A stretch of 36,303 nt of DNA, taken from the NCBI GenBank assembly GCA_964509205.1, contig CAZDVW010000017.1, positions 1 to 36,303 on the forward strand. The letters are read 5' to 3'. Below the pieces are notes generated by a model. The model was not told the origin of the DNA and made no database searches. It was given only the letters and a program-made list of their open reading frames with translations. Both the position numbers and the translations under genes were made by a program. Below, piece by piece: positions 13,769 to 22,960 of the stretch. The stretch's first letter is position 1, and every line of letters starts with the position of its first letter. The stretch comes from Duodenibacillus sp964509205. Its GTDB lineage: Bacteria > Pseudomonadota > Gammaproteobacteria > Burkholderiales > Burkholderiaceae_F.

Positions 13769-15805
13769 CTAGTGATCTTCCGTTCCCGATTCTTCGGTTT
13801 TCGCAACACGTTTCCTCGTACGGCGCACAGATCCCTGCGCTTTTTGATCCTCGTTTTTTTCCTCTTTCGTCTCTGCGTCCGAATCCTCCGGCGCGGCCGA
13901 CATCGAGGGTGAGTTCTCTTGGGCAGACGCAACCTCGGTCGCATCAGAGGGCGTTGTGCTTTCTTTCTTTTCCGATTCCGCCGGCTTCGGTTCGCGAGGA
14001 TCGCCGCCAGCCATAATGTCATTGATTTGATCAGCGTCCAACGTCTCCCACTTCAGAAGAGCCGCTGCCATCTTCTCAATCTTGTCGCGGTTTTGCTCAA
14101 TCAACTTTCTGGCCAATGCATATTGCTCTTCCAAAATGCGCCGAATCTCGGCATCAACCGCTTGCATCGTTTTTTCAGAAATATGCGTGGTTTTCGTCAC
14201 AGCGCGCCCGAGAAATACCTCACCCTCGTTCTCTGCGTAGACCATGACGCCCATCTTTTCGCTCATTCCGAAACGCATGACCATATCCCGCGCCAACTGT
14301 GTCGCACGTTCGAAGTCATTGCTTGCTCCCGTCGTCATCTGATGCATAAAAACTTCTTCGGCAATGCGACCGCCGAAGAGAATGGCAATGCGCGTCAAAA
14401 GATACTGTTTGTCATAGGCATAACGATCTGTCTCGGGCAACTGCATCGTCAGGCCGAGAGCCCGACCTCTGGGAACAATCGTCACCTTATGCACAGGATC
14501 GGACTTCGGCATCAACTTGGCAACCAACGCATGACCGGACTCGTGATAGGCCGTATTTCGGCGTTCATCCTCGGTCATCACCATTGATTTACGTTCAGCC
14601 CCCATCATGATTTTGTCTTTGGCCAATTCAAAATCACGCATCTCGACGACGCGACCGTTTCGGCGCGCTGCAAAAAGAGCCGCCTCATTTACCAAATTCG
14701 CAAGATCTGCTCCGGAAAAACCGGGGGTCCCGCGAGCGATGACATCCGCTTGCACATCCGCACCGAGCGGAATCTTCTTCATATGCACGCCCAAGATTTG
14801 TTCTCGGCCGCGAATATCCGGCAACGGAACGACAACCTGGCGGTCAAAACGCCCCGGACGCATCAAGGCCGGATCCAACACATCCGGTCTGTTTGTCGCC
14901 GCTACAACAATGACGTTTGTTCCCGTTTCAAACCCATCCATTTCGACGAGCATTTGGTTTAACGTCTGTTCACGCTCGTCATTGCCGCCGCCAAGACCGG
15001 CTCCGCGTTGCCGACCAACAGCATCAATTTCGTCAATAAAGATGATGCATGGAGCGTTCTTTTTGGCTGTCTCAAACATGTCGCGAACGCGCGAAGCGCC
15101 GACGCCGACAAACATTTCAACGAAATCCGATCCGGAAATAGAAAAGAAGGGGACGCCCGCTTCGCCCGCAATCGCTTTAGCCAGAAGCGTCTTACCGGTT
15201 CCGGGAGAACCGACAAGCAAGATACCGCGCGGAATATGTCCGCCAAGACGTTGAAACTTAGACGGATCTTTCAAGAAATCGACAACTTCCTGAACATCCT
15301 CTTTGGCCTCATCGCACCCGGCCACGTCGGCAAATCGGACCTTATTGGCTGTGTCATTCAACATTCTGGCCTTGCTCTTTCCGAATGAGAAAGGACCTCC
15401 GCCCTTGCCGCCCATCTGCATTTGGCGCATAAAGAAAATCCAAACGCCGATCAGCAGAATCATCGGGAACCAACTGATGAGAATCTGTTCAATGAAGGAG
15501 GGTTCTTCATCGGGCTTGCCGTAGACTTGAACGCCGTTTTTGCGCAAATCTTCGACCATCCACAGATCGCCCGGACTTGTAATCGTGTAAGCCGCCCCCT
15601 CCGCCGGAGTGACGGTAATCCGACGTCCCTGAACATCCACTCGGCGGATTTTGCCCGCCTTCGCGTCATCCATGAACTGTGTATAGCTTGTTTGGTCAAG
15701 GTTACCGACAACGGCACGTTCGCCGCTGAATTGACGGAAAACCGTAAAAAGCACAAAAGCGATCAGACACCAAACCGCCAAGCGCTGAAGCATCCTCTTG
15801 TCCAA
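13769..15805 (-). CDS. ftsH: ATP-dependent zinc metalloprotease FtsH
   Basis: FtsH is the membrane-anchored AAA protease that degrades misfolded membrane proteins, sigma-32 and, in enterics, LpxC. The 678-residue protein has a TM segment near residues 8-24, a periplasmic domain, and a second TM near 105-127. The AAA module has Walker A GSPGTGKT near residue 198, Walker B CIIFIDEIDAVGRQRG and the SRH region ATNRPDVLDPALMRPGRFDRQV. The zinc site HESGH is near residue 420. The Lys/Glu/Ser-rich tail of about 70 residues is longer than in E. coli (644 aa). The start is TTG at 15803-15805, set by AAGGAG eight bases upstream; an ATG four codons later is too far from it. The gene follows rlmE. Confidence 0.97.
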   Translation of the reverse strand: MDKRMLQRLAVWCLIAFVLFTVFRQFSGERAVVGNLDQTSYTQFMDDAKAGKIRRVDVQGRRITVTPAEGAAYTITSPGDLWMVEDLRKNGVQVYGKPDEEPSFIEQILISWFPMILLIGVWIFFMRQMQMGGKGGGPFSFGKSKARMLNDTANKVRFADVAGCDEAKEDVQEVVDFLKDPSKFQRLGGHIPRGILLVGSPGTGKTLLAKAIAGEAGVPFFSISGSDFVEMFVGVGASRVRDMFETAKKNAPCIIFIDEIDAVGRQRGAGLGGGNDEREQTLNQMLVEMDGFETGTNVIVVAATNRPDVLDPALMRPGRFDRQVVVPLPDIRGREQILGVHMKKIPLGADVQADVIARGTPGFSGADLANLVNEAALFAARRNGRVVEMRDFELAKDKIMMGAERKSMVMTEDERRNTAYHESGHALVAKLMPKSDPVHKVTIVPRGRALGLTMQLPETDRYAYDKQYLLTRIAILFGGRIAEEVFMHQMTTGASNDFERATQLARDMVMRFGMSEKMGVMVYAENEGEVFLGRAVTKTTHISEKTMQAVDAEIRRILEEQYALARKLIEQNRDKIEKMAAALLKWETLDADQINDIMAGGDPREPKPAESEKKESTTPSDATEVASAQENSPSMSAAPEDSDAETKEEKNEDQKAQGSVRRTRKRVAKTEESGTEDH

Positions 15806-15952
15806 AATCAGGACTCCTTGTTTGTATCAGATGGATACGGAATGACAATTCCGCAAAATTAAGAACGTAGTTTATCCGTTTTGTAACGTTTTCATCCGCG
15901 TTTTTAAGAAAACACCCTGCAATTAATTGTGTTTAACTGTTAAGTTCTATCC

Positions 15953-16600
15953 CTAACACCGAAGATTTCGGGCGACAACGTACATTTCCGGGCTCGAGTC
16001 TCGGCTGGCCTCGGGCTTGCGCTGTGCAACAGACCGGAAAAAACGTTTCGTCTTTTCAATGAATTGCGAATAACCGGATCCCTGAAACACTTTGGTGACA
16101 AAAACGCCGGACGGTTTCAGATGCTCCAGAGCAAACTCCAGAGCCAGTTCATTTAAAAGAAGGCTTGCCGCGGCATCGACAGCGGCGATTCCAGACAGGT
16201 TCGGCGCCATATCGCTTAAAACAACGTCAACCTTCTCGCCTTGGAGAACTGCGGAGAGTTGATCTGCCACCTCCTGCTCTCGAAAATCGCCCTGAAGAAA
16301 AATAGCGCCATCAACAGGCTCCATCTCAAGGATATCCATCGCAATGAGTCTGCCGGAAAACTCCCCTTTGGAATTAACCATTTTAGAGCGAGCCACCTGC
16401 GTCCAACTGCCCGGTGCGCTTCCCAGATCCACAACCGTCATTCCCGGAGAAAAAAGTTTTTCTTTTTCATGAAGTTCAATCAACTTGTACGCTGAGCGAG
16501 CCCGATACCCGTCGACCTTGCTGCGCTTGACAAACGGGTCGTTGATATGGCGCTCAATCCAAGCATGATTGGAACGTAATTTCTTGGCTGACTTCGGCAT
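15953..16600 (-). CDS. rlmE: 23S rRNA 2'-O-ribose methyltransferase RlmE
   Basis: RlmE (FtsJ/RrmJ) methylates U2552 in the A-loop of 23S rRNA during late 50S assembly. The 215-residue protein has RSAYKLIELHEKEKLF with the catalytic Lys, the SAM loop VVDLGSAPGSWTQV, VVLSDMAPNLSG with the catalytic Asp, and FVTKVFQGSGYSQF with the second Lys. I start at ATG 16598-16600 (MPKSAKKLRSNHAWIERH), which fits E. coli RlmE (209 aa). The longer frame uses a TTG with no ribosome-binding site. The order rlmE-ftsH with divergent yhbY is the same as in E. coli. The 147 bp to ftsH holds no gene; I found no sigma-32 promoter there. Confidence 0.96.
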   Translation of the reverse strand: MPKSAKKLRSNHAWIERHINDPFVKRSKVDGYRARSAYKLIELHEKEKLFSPGMTVVDLGSAPGSWTQVARSKMVNSKGEFSGRLIAMDILEMEPVDGAIFLQGDFREQEVADQLSAVLQGEKVDVVLSDMAPNLSGIAAVDAAASLLLNELALEFALEHLKPSGVFVTKVFQGSGYSQFIEKTKRFFRSVAQRKPEASRDSSPEMYVVARNLRC

Positions 16601-16641
16601 GTCCGTTAAAATACTGCTCAATTAATTTCAGTAGTCGAATT

Positions 16642-17058
16642 ATGTCTGAACTCACGCTTACCCGCGACGAACGGCTGACGCTTCGAGCGGACGCCCATCA
16701 TGTCGCATTTTCCGTTCTTCTTGGCAATGCGGGACTGACTCCCGCCGTCGTGAAAGAAGTTGACCGAGCACTTGAAACTCACGGACTCATCAAAGTGAAA
16801 GTCCCGAGCGACGATCGGGAGGAACGGGCCGAGATTTACAAAACGCTGGCCGAAGAATTGGGAGCCGCACGCATCCAGTCCATCGGAAAGACGTTGGTTC
16901 TTTACAGACCCATTCCGGAAAAAACGGAAGAGAAACCACCAAAGTCTCCTTCAAAGACCAAGAGACCCGCCCCGAAAAAAGCCGCCGTCAAATCTGCGAA
17001 AGTTCAAAGAGCCGGCTCCGTTCACCGCACCACAAAAAAGAAAGCTCTTTCCAAATAG
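16642..17058 (+). CDS. yhbY: YhbY-family RNA-binding protein (CRM domain)
   Basis: YhbY is a small CRM-domain protein that associates with pre-50S ribosomal particles. Residues 4-95 form the domain: LTRDERLTLRADAHHVAFSVLLGNAGLTPAVVKEV, with a GNAG loop in place of the usual GxxG, then ALETHGLIKVKV and RIQSIGKTLVLYRP. E. coli YhbY is 97 residues. The extra ~40-residue tail here is Lys/Pro/Ala-rich (TKRPAPKKAAVKSAKVQRAG) and probably a disordered RNA-binding extension. The gene is divergent from rlmE with only 41 bp between starts, and is followed by gph nine bases after its stop. Confidence 0.93.
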   Translation: MSELTLTRDERLTLRADAHHVAFSVLLGNAGLTPAVVKEVDRALETHGLIKVKVPSDDREERAEIYKTLAEELGAARIQSIGKTLVLYRPIPEKTEEKPPKSPSKTKRPAPKKAAVKSAKVQRAGSVHRTTKKKALSK

Positions 17059-17067
17059 GTGCACAGC

Positions 17068-17754
17068 ATGCCAAAAGGGCTTGTCCTTTTTGATTTAGAC
17101 GGAACGCTAATTGACACGGCTCCTGATCTGTGTGCGGCCGCCAATTTTTTGCGTAAGGAAGCCGGACTGAATCCTTTGGATTATGCCTTTCTGCGACCTT
17201 TTTCCGGAACCGGTGCCAAGGGGCTCATCCGAGCAACGCTCGGAGTTTTGCCCGAGGATGCCCGTTATCCGGCTTTGAAAGAAGCCTTTCTCGCTCATTA
17301 CGCATCGCACATGACGGACCAAGCCCGCCCCTTCCCGGGCGTCCTCTCGATGTTAAGTGAACTGAATCACCGTTCTTACTGCTGGGGGATCGTCACAAAC
17401 AAGGCCATGCGGCTGGCCGCCCCTCTTGTCGAAAAACTGTTGGCGGCCACGTCTTCGCCTGTCTGTTTTGTGGCCGGCGATACCACAAAAAAAATGAAAC
17501 CGGATCCCGAACCGCTGCTCGCGGCCGTCCACCAAGCCAACCTTCCTATCTCCCGCACGCTCTACGTCGGAGATGAAGAACGCGACATTAAAGCGGCAAA
17601 AGCAGCCGACATTGCGGCAATAGCCGCACTTTGGGGATACGGAACGCACGCCGAAACGTGGCATGCCAATGCGTTGGCAGCGTCTGCCGAGGACATACCT
17701 GACATCGCCGTGCGGCTTCTTTCAGAAGAAAGACAAGACCCTCAACTGCCCTGA
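17068..17754 (+). CDS. gph: HAD-family phosphoglycolate phosphatase-like hydrolase
   Basis: Gph-type enzymes remove phosphate from 2-phosphoglycolate, which arises from DNA repair and other sources. The 228-residue protein shows HAD motif I LFDLDGTLIDTAPDL (both catalytic Asp), the motif II region GIVTNKAMR, motif III Lys in KKMKPDPEPLL, and motif IV YVGDEERDIKAAKAA. Motif IV usually reads GDSxxD, so Glu replaces Ser. I prefer ATG 17068, preceded by AGGTG six bases away, to the GTG at 17059. Its 3' end overlaps the converging uvrB end by 13 bp. Other small HAD phosphatases look similar, so the substrate is probable, not certain. Confidence 0.85.
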   Translation: MPKGLVLFDLDGTLIDTAPDLCAAANFLRKEAGLNPLDYAFLRPFSGTGAKGLIRATLGVLPEDARYPALKEAFLAHYASHMTDQARPFPGVLSMLSELNHRSYCWGIVTNKAMRLAAPLVEKLLAATSSPVCFVAGDTTKKMKPDPEPLLAAVHQANLPISRTLYVGDEERDIKAAKAADIAAIAALWGYGTHAETWHANALAASAEDIPDIAVRLLSEERQDPQLP

Positions 17755-19769
17755 TCGGCACCGAACACTTTCCTTCGGAGCAACTCCAGCCTGTCGCGCA
17801 AGATCGCCGCTTGCTCGAAATCCAAATCTCGGGCACAGGCGAGCATCTTCTTTTCCGTCTCCCGAATCGCGCGAGAAACCGCTTGCGGATCATCCGGATC
17901 CACGTCTGAAAGAGCGCGGGAATTCGTCGTTTTTTCGGAACCCGGTTTGTAGACACCGTCAATAATATCGCGAACTTCTTTGACAACGCTCCTTGGCGTA
18001 ATACCGTGCGCTTTGTTGTATTGCATTTGTTTGGATCGGCGCCGCTCGGTTTCCTCAATCGCCCCCTTCATGGAGTCGGTCACCACATCCCCATAAAGGA
18101 TTGCCTTGCCTCGAACATTTCTCGCCGCACGACCAATCGTCTGAATCAGCGAACGCGTCGAGCGCAAAAATCCTTCTTTATCCGCATCAAGGATGGCAAC
18201 CAGAGAGACTTCCGGCATATCCAGTCCCTCTCGAAGAAGGTTGATTCCCACCAAAACATCAAAAACGCCGGCTCGAAGATCCCGAATAATTTCAACGCGT
18301 TCAACCGTGTCAACATCCGAATGCAGATACCGAACCTTCACTTGATGCTCATCGAGATAATTCGTCAATTCCTCTGCCATTTTTTTCGTCAGCGTCGTCA
18401 CAAGAACTCGCTCTTTTCGCTTGACGCGATCTCGAATTTCATCGAGCACATCATCGACCTGGGAAGTCGCCGGCCTCACTTCCAACTCGGGATCCACCAA
18501 TCCCGTCGGTCGGACAACTTGTTCAACAATTTGCGAACTGTTTTCGATTTCGTATTCTGCCGGCGTCGCAGAGACGAAGATTGAGCGCCGCATCTTGCGT
18601 TCGAATTCATCAAAGCGCAACGGCCTGTTATCCAGTGCCGATGGCAAACGAAACCCGTACTGCACAAGCGTTTCTTTTCTGGAGCGATCCCCGCGGTACA
18701 TGCCGCGCAATTGACCGACCAAGACATGACTTTCATCAAAAAACATCAGTGCATCGGCCGGCAGATAGTCGATCAGACAAGGAGGAGCCTCTCCTGGGTT
18801 TAATCCGGTCAAATGTCGAGAATAGTTCTCAATTCCCTTGCAAAAACCCACCTGATCAAGCATTTCTAAATCAAAAAGCGTCCTCTGCCGAAGCCGTTGC
18901 GCTTCAACCATCTTTCCGGCGTCTTCAAGTTCCTTAAGACGCTCAGAGAGTTCCTCCCTAATTGTCCCAAGAGCGTGAACGACAATATTGCGGGGCGTCA
19001 CATAATGGCTGGCCGGATACACAACAAAACGCGGAACCTTCTGGATCGTCCTTCCGGTAAGCGGGTCAAAAAGAAGAATGGAGTCGACCTCGTCATCGAA
19101 CAATTCGATTCGGACAGCCAACTCCGAGTGTTCTGCCGGAAATACGTCAATCGTGTCGCCACGAACTCGAAATGTCCCCCGCACAAATTCCATATCGTTC
19201 CGACGGTATTGCATCTTCACGAGCTGCGAGAGAAGATCTGCACGCTCTTTCGTGTCGCCTTCACGCAAAATAAGCCTCATCTGCGTGTAACTTTCCGGCT
19301 TTCCGATTCCATAAATTGCTGAAACTGTTGCAACAAGAATCGTATCGCGCCTTTCTAATATGCTCTTGGAGGCCGCCAACCGCATCTGCTCAATGTGTTC
19401 GTTGATGGCCGCATCCTTTTCAATAAAAAGGTCGCGTGCCGGCACGTACGCTTCAGGCTGGTAGTAATCGTAATAACTTACAAAATACTCAACAGCATTA
19501 TTGGGGAAAAATTCCCGCATCTCTGAATAAAGTTGCGCGGCAAGCGTTTTATTGGGTGCCATCACAAGAGCCGGAACGCCCGCCCGTGCGATAACGTTGG
19601 CCATCGTGAACGTTTTTCCGGATCCGGTAACGCCAAGCAACGTTTGCTTAGCAAGTCCGTCCTGAACGCCCTCGGTCAACTTTTCAACAGCCTGAGCCTG
19701 ATCGCCGGCCAGAGCATAGGGAGCATGCAGTTCGAACGGAGAATGAGCGAAAGTCAAAACGTCAGCCAT
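17742..19769 (-). CDS. uvrB: UvrABC excinuclease subunit B
   Basis: UvrB verifies DNA damage handed over by UvrA and recruits UvrC. The 675-residue protein has Walker A LLGVTGSGKTFTMA, the DNA-binding beta-hairpin VEYFVSYYDYYQPEAYVPARD, DALMFFDESHV (Walker B), SATPAEYEIENS, GINLLREGLDMPEVSLVAILDADKEGFLRS and QTIGRAARN (motifs V-VI), and a C-terminal UVR domain around EKKMLACARDLDFEQAAILRDRLELLR. The frame is open 97 codons upstream, but ATG 19767-19769 gives the normal N-terminus (MADVLTFAHSPFELHAPYALAGDQ). No CTGT-N8-ACAG LexA box is visible upstream. The gene is divergent from the DUF2868 gene. Confidence 0.97.
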   Translation of the reverse strand: MADVLTFAHSPFELHAPYALAGDQAQAVEKLTEGVQDGLAKQTLLGVTGSGKTFTMANVIARAGVPALVMAPNKTLAAQLYSEMREFFPNNAVEYFVSYYDYYQPEAYVPARDLFIEKDAAINEHIEQMRLAASKSILERRDTILVATVSAIYGIGKPESYTQMRLILREGDTKERADLLSQLVKMQYRRNDMEFVRGTFRVRGDTIDVFPAEHSELAVRIELFDDEVDSILLFDPLTGRTIQKVPRFVVYPASHYVTPRNIVVHALGTIREELSERLKELEDAGKMVEAQRLRQRTLFDLEMLDQVGFCKGIENYSRHLTGLNPGEAPPCLIDYLPADALMFFDESHVLVGQLRGMYRGDRSRKETLVQYGFRLPSALDNRPLRFDEFERKMRRSIFVSATPAEYEIENSSQIVEQVVRPTGLVDPELEVRPATSQVDDVLDEIRDRVKRKERVLVTTLTKKMAEELTNYLDEHQVKVRYLHSDVDTVERVEIIRDLRAGVFDVLVGINLLREGLDMPEVSLVAILDADKEGFLRSTRSLIQTIGRAARNVRGKAILYGDVVTDSMKGAIEETERRRSKQMQYNKAHGITPRSVVKEVRDIIDGVYKPGSEKTTNSRALSDVDPDDPQAVSRAIRETEKKMLACARDLDFEQAAILRDRLELLRRKVFGADQGS

Positions 19770-19914
19770 CAGATGCTTAAACTCTCTGCAGATAGATAAA
19801 GACAATCTGCATATCATGCCAAACGCTGAAACAATTCGCAACGGTATAGCGTTCATCTGAACAAGGGCATGGCGATACAATACCGAGAAAGCCGTATTTT
19901 CTGAAGATTTCATC

Positions 19915-21399
19915 ATGAGCGACACCTTCGTTACCGTAACGCTGACTGTTGCGCGGAAAATTTTTCTAGCCAAAGCCATAGAGCAATCCGATCCCCAGAT
20001 CGCCTCTAAGAGCGCGCTTCTCAGCAAGGCAGTTTCGCACCGCCTCGGCGAGCGAACCAACGACGCCGTCTATCTCGAACAGAGAGCCGATTCCGTCCTC
20101 AACGCTGTCGGCGCGGATACGATGCAAGCCTTCAAAACCCACGATGCGTTGCCGTTTGTTTTTCTCGGCGGATTCTTTTTTCTGCTTGCCTTCTTTCTCG
20201 GCTTTTTATCTGAAAAACTGACGGAGAACGATTCTTTCATCAATCTTCTTTCGTTCCCTTTTTGGGGGTTCATCGCCTGGAATCTGCTCATTTATGTGCT
20301 GCTTTTCCTGCGTACGTTCGGAATCTTCGACAAACGTTTTTTTCCGATTCGGAATGCACTGAGCTCATTACGAGCAGGAAAAGTGACGGCATATCTTCGA
20401 CAAAATTCGCCGAAAAACACCTACCGTGCTGACTGCATGCGCATCAGTTTGCCCCTCTTTCAGAAAGAAACAACCGCTCTTTTGCACCTGTCTGCCATCG
20501 CATTTGCCCTCGGATTAATTTCTGCAATCGCACTCCGAGGCGTTTCGACAGCTTTTACAGTCGGTTGGGAAAGCACGTGGTTTTCTGACAACGTTGACGC
20601 CGTCAAACTCTTTATCGACAGTACGTACGGACTCATTCCGTCTTTCGGTCCGTTTTCTGCCTTGCCCGACACAACGGCTCTTGCGGATATCCGCTCTGAC
20701 AGACTCCCCTATCTGACGCAGCCCGTTTCAGCCGCACCGTGGCTTTTGCGCATGATGGCGCTTTTGACAATCTTCGTCATCATTCCAAGACTTTTTCTTT
20801 TCCTTGTCTCCTGGACTTCCCTGCATTTTCTACGTCGCCATCTGCGCCTTGGGATTAATGATCCCTATTTCAAAAAGGTTTTGGAAGAAGGAAAAGAATC
20901 CGTCCATCTGGGTTCCCTTGTCTTTATTGCCAATAAAGACAAGAAGGGAAGCGGGCGAGAAACGCTTGAGAAAATGTCCCTGTTTTGGGGAAATCCTTCG
21001 CCAATTATCCACGAGATCAGTTATGACGCAGCTCCGTTTACCTTACCAACATTGCCGAAAGACACGGAACGAACCGTCGTTTTAATTTATTTGGATGCCA
21101 TTTCAACACCGGAAGAAGAAACGATCGGGGAACTTTTTCGCAATGCCGTTCAGGCGCAAATTTCAAGACCAGATCTGGTCTACGCCGCTTTGCTTGAGAC
21201 AAGACGCTTTGCAACTCAGTTTTCTGGCTACTCTGGACGAATTCAGGAAAGGACTGACGTTTGGATGCGTTTTGCCAAAGAACATGAAATTGAGCTTTTT
21301 CTTAGCTCAGACGGGGAGGAACAACTCGTGAAAAATGTGCGACAATGGGCGTCCCTTAAAAACCCTGTCGACGTATTAAATACATCGGGAACTTGCTGA
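19915..21399 (+). CDS. DUF2868-family four-TM membrane protein
   Basis: The function is unknown. I recognise this as the DUF2868 type that accompanies DUF3482 GTPase-like genes in beta- and gammaproteobacteria. The 494-residue protein has four hydrophobic segments near residues 78-99 (ALPFVFLGGFFFLLAFFLGFL), 111-136, 187-208 and 276-301. Between segments 3 and 4 is a ~65-residue probably periplasmic stretch. The C-terminal ~190 residues are soluble and include FIANKDKKGSGRETLEKM and TVVLIYLDAISTPEEETIGELFRNAVQAQ, resembling an enzyme-like domain of unknown role. The ATG is at 19915. The stop overlaps the next start as TGATG, so the two proteins are made together. TACAAT at 19876-19881 may be the -10. 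Confidence 0.8.
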   Translation: MSDTFVTVTLTVARKIFLAKAIEQSDPQIASKSALLSKAVSHRLGERTNDAVYLEQRADSVLNAVGADTMQAFKTHDALPFVFLGGFFFLLAFFLGFLSEKLTENDSFINLLSFPFWGFIAWNLLIYVLLFLRTFGIFDKRFFPIRNALSSLRAGKVTAYLRQNSPKNTYRADCMRISLPLFQKETTALLHLSAIAFALGLISAIALRGVSTAFTVGWESTWFSDNVDAVKLFIDSTYGLIPSFGPFSALPDTTALADIRSDRLPYLTQPVSAAPWLLRMMALLTIFVIIPRLFLFLVSWTSLHFLRRHLRLGINDPYFKKVLEEGKESVHLGSLVFIANKDKKGSGRETLEKMSLFWGNPSPIIHEISYDAAPFTLPTLPKDTERTVVLIYLDAISTPEEETIGELFRNAVQAQISRPDLVYAALLETRRFATQFSGYSGRIQERTDVWMRFAKEHEIELFLSSDGEEQLVKNVRQWASLKNPVDVLNTSGTC

Positions 21400-22823
21400 T
21401 GCAAAAGGATACGCTTCGCATTCATTTGAGCCTTGTAAGTCACACAAACATTGGGAAGACAACGCTTGCGCGGACACTTCTCGGTCGTGACGTGGGCGAA
21501 GTCGATGACCGTGCACATGTCACGGAAACAACAGATGAATATGTGCTTGCCCGCAATGCTGAGGGCTGTGAGCTCATTTTGTGGGATACGCCGGGATTCG
21601 GAAATTCCGTCGCCCTCGCCAAACGACTCGAAGGAAGAAGCAACCCCGTCGGATGGTTCCTGGCGGAATTTTGGGATCGAATCTCCAACAAATCTCAGTG
21701 GCTTAATCAGAAGGCGCTGAAGCATGTTCGGGATACGTCCGACGTTGTTCTCTACTTAGTCAATGCAGCTGAGTTTCCGGACGAAACCTCTTACATAAAA
21801 GCGGAGATGCGCATTCTCGAATGGGTTCAAAAACCCGTGATCGTGCTGTTAAACCAAATGGGCAAACCGCGGCCAACGCAAGAGGAGGCTCTGGACGTCG
21901 CTCGTTGGAACGAAGCAATGCGCGACTATCCGATTGTTCGCAAAGTCCTCCCCATGGATGCTTTTGCTCGTTGTTGGGTACAGGAATTTACCTTGTTCGA
22001 CGCCATCGGGGATGTACTCCCAGAAGCGTCTCGGAGTACCTTCGAGTCCATCAGAGAAACATGGTCACGGCAGCGGCGTGCCGCCTATGCAGCCAGCCTT
22101 CAGGCGCTGATGCATACCATCGAACGCATCATGAATGACAAAGAGGCTGCCAACAACATCACCTTCGCCTATCAAATAAAGAAACTAGGGAAAAAGCTGA
22201 AACTTTTCCGGGAGGATGATGACTCAAAGGACCCGCTGAAGTCAGCACAAACAGCCCTTTGCGCCCGCGCAACGGATGCCTTCTGTGATTTGACTGACAA
22301 ATTGATTGCGGCGAATCGCCTGCGCGGAAAAGGCATAAAAAAGGAATTGTTTAATCGACTCCAAAGCGACTGGGAAATTTCCTCTCCGATCAAAACATCC
22401 AACGCTGCGATCGCCGGGGCTGTTGGATCCGGAGCCGTCGGCGGGCTTGCGGCAGATATATCGACCGGAGGACTTTCGCTCGGTCTCGGAACGTTGATCG
22501 GCAGCGTCCTCGGAGCGCTTGGAGGCGTCGGTTTGGCAATCGCCTACAACACGCGACGCGATGCGAAAGAAGGAACAGTCGTCGCCTGGTCGGAAACCGC
22601 CATCCGCAACTTCGCGCTTGAAGCGCTTCTCCTTTATCTTGCCGTGGCACATTTCGGTCGAGGACGCGGAGATTGGGCCGAGGGAGAGTGTCCCGACTTT
22701 TGGAGAACAATGCTCGCTCAGATTCTGGCCAAACAAAAAACGGACATTCGGCATCTTCCCATTATGCTCGATTCCGTCTTAAGACGCGTCCTTTCCGAAC
22801 TGTATCCAGACGCCTCTTTCTGA
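21399..22823 (+). CDS. DUF3482-family GTPase-like protein
   Basis: This 474-residue protein has an N-terminal Era-like GTPase domain and a C-terminal DUF3482 region. The P-loop is S14-HTNI-GKTT (residues 14-22), with Ser where the first Gly of GxxxxGK[ST] should be. Switch 2 is DTPGFG (63-68). The base-recognition motif is LLNQMGK (150-156) rather than NKxD, so the nucleotide preference is uncertain. Residues ~332-388 are Gly-rich and hydrophobic (GAVGSGAVGGLAADISTGG and GLGTLIGSVLGALGGVGLAI), likely to insert in or lie on a membrane. ATG 21399 overlaps the DUF2868 stop; a TTG six bases earlier is less likely. A strong terminator follows, so the pair is a self-contained unit. The role is unknown; a membrane-bound molecular switch is an inference. 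Confidence 0.82.
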   Translation: MQKDTLRIHLSLVSHTNIGKTTLARTLLGRDVGEVDDRAHVTETTDEYVLARNAEGCELILWDTPGFGNSVALAKRLEGRSNPVGWFLAEFWDRISNKSQWLNQKALKHVRDTSDVVLYLVNAAEFPDETSYIKAEMRILEWVQKPVIVLLNQMGKPRPTQEEALDVARWNEAMRDYPIVRKVLPMDAFARCWVQEFTLFDAIGDVLPEASRSTFESIRETWSRQRRAAYAASLQALMHTIERIMNDKEAANNITFAYQIKKLGKKLKLFREDDDSKDPLKSAQTALCARATDAFCDLTDKLIAANRLRGKGIKKELFNRLQSDWEISSPIKTSNAAIAGAVGSGAVGGLAADISTGGLSLGLGTLIGSVLGALGGVGLAIAYNTRRDAKEGTVVAWSETAIRNFALEALLLYLAVAHFGRGRGDWAEGECPDFWRTMLAQILAKQKTDIRHLPIMLDSVLRRVLSELYPDASF

Positions 22824-22848
22824 GCATTGAAAAAAACCTATCTTGTTT

Positions 22849-22888
22849 GCCGAGGAGAGTGTTGCCCTCCTCGGCTGTTTTTTCTTTT
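22849..22888 (+). terminator. Intrinsic terminator after DUF3482 gene
   Basis: GCCGAGGAG (22849-22857) pairs perfectly with CTCCTCGGC (22867-22875) around a 9-nt loop and is followed by TGTTTTTTCTTTT. It separates the DUF2868/DUF3482 unit from pepN. Confidence 0.92.
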
Positions 22889-22960
22889 CCCCGACTCCGG
22901 AAACATTTCCTTTCAGCGCTAGAATGAGCAGGAAAGTTACCCTTTTTTGATTTGTATTCC

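Noticed and set aside
17742..20060. A 97-residue N-terminal extension on UvrB
   Set aside because: The extension has no family similarity, crosses the divergent promoter region, and overlaps the start of the DUF2868 gene. ATG 19769 gives the standard N-terminus.
19915..22823. Toxin-antitoxin or defence-island reading of the coupled membrane/GTPase pair
   Set aside because: It sits among housekeeping genes, lacks mobile-element or defence neighbours, and both proteins are large with matching base composition.
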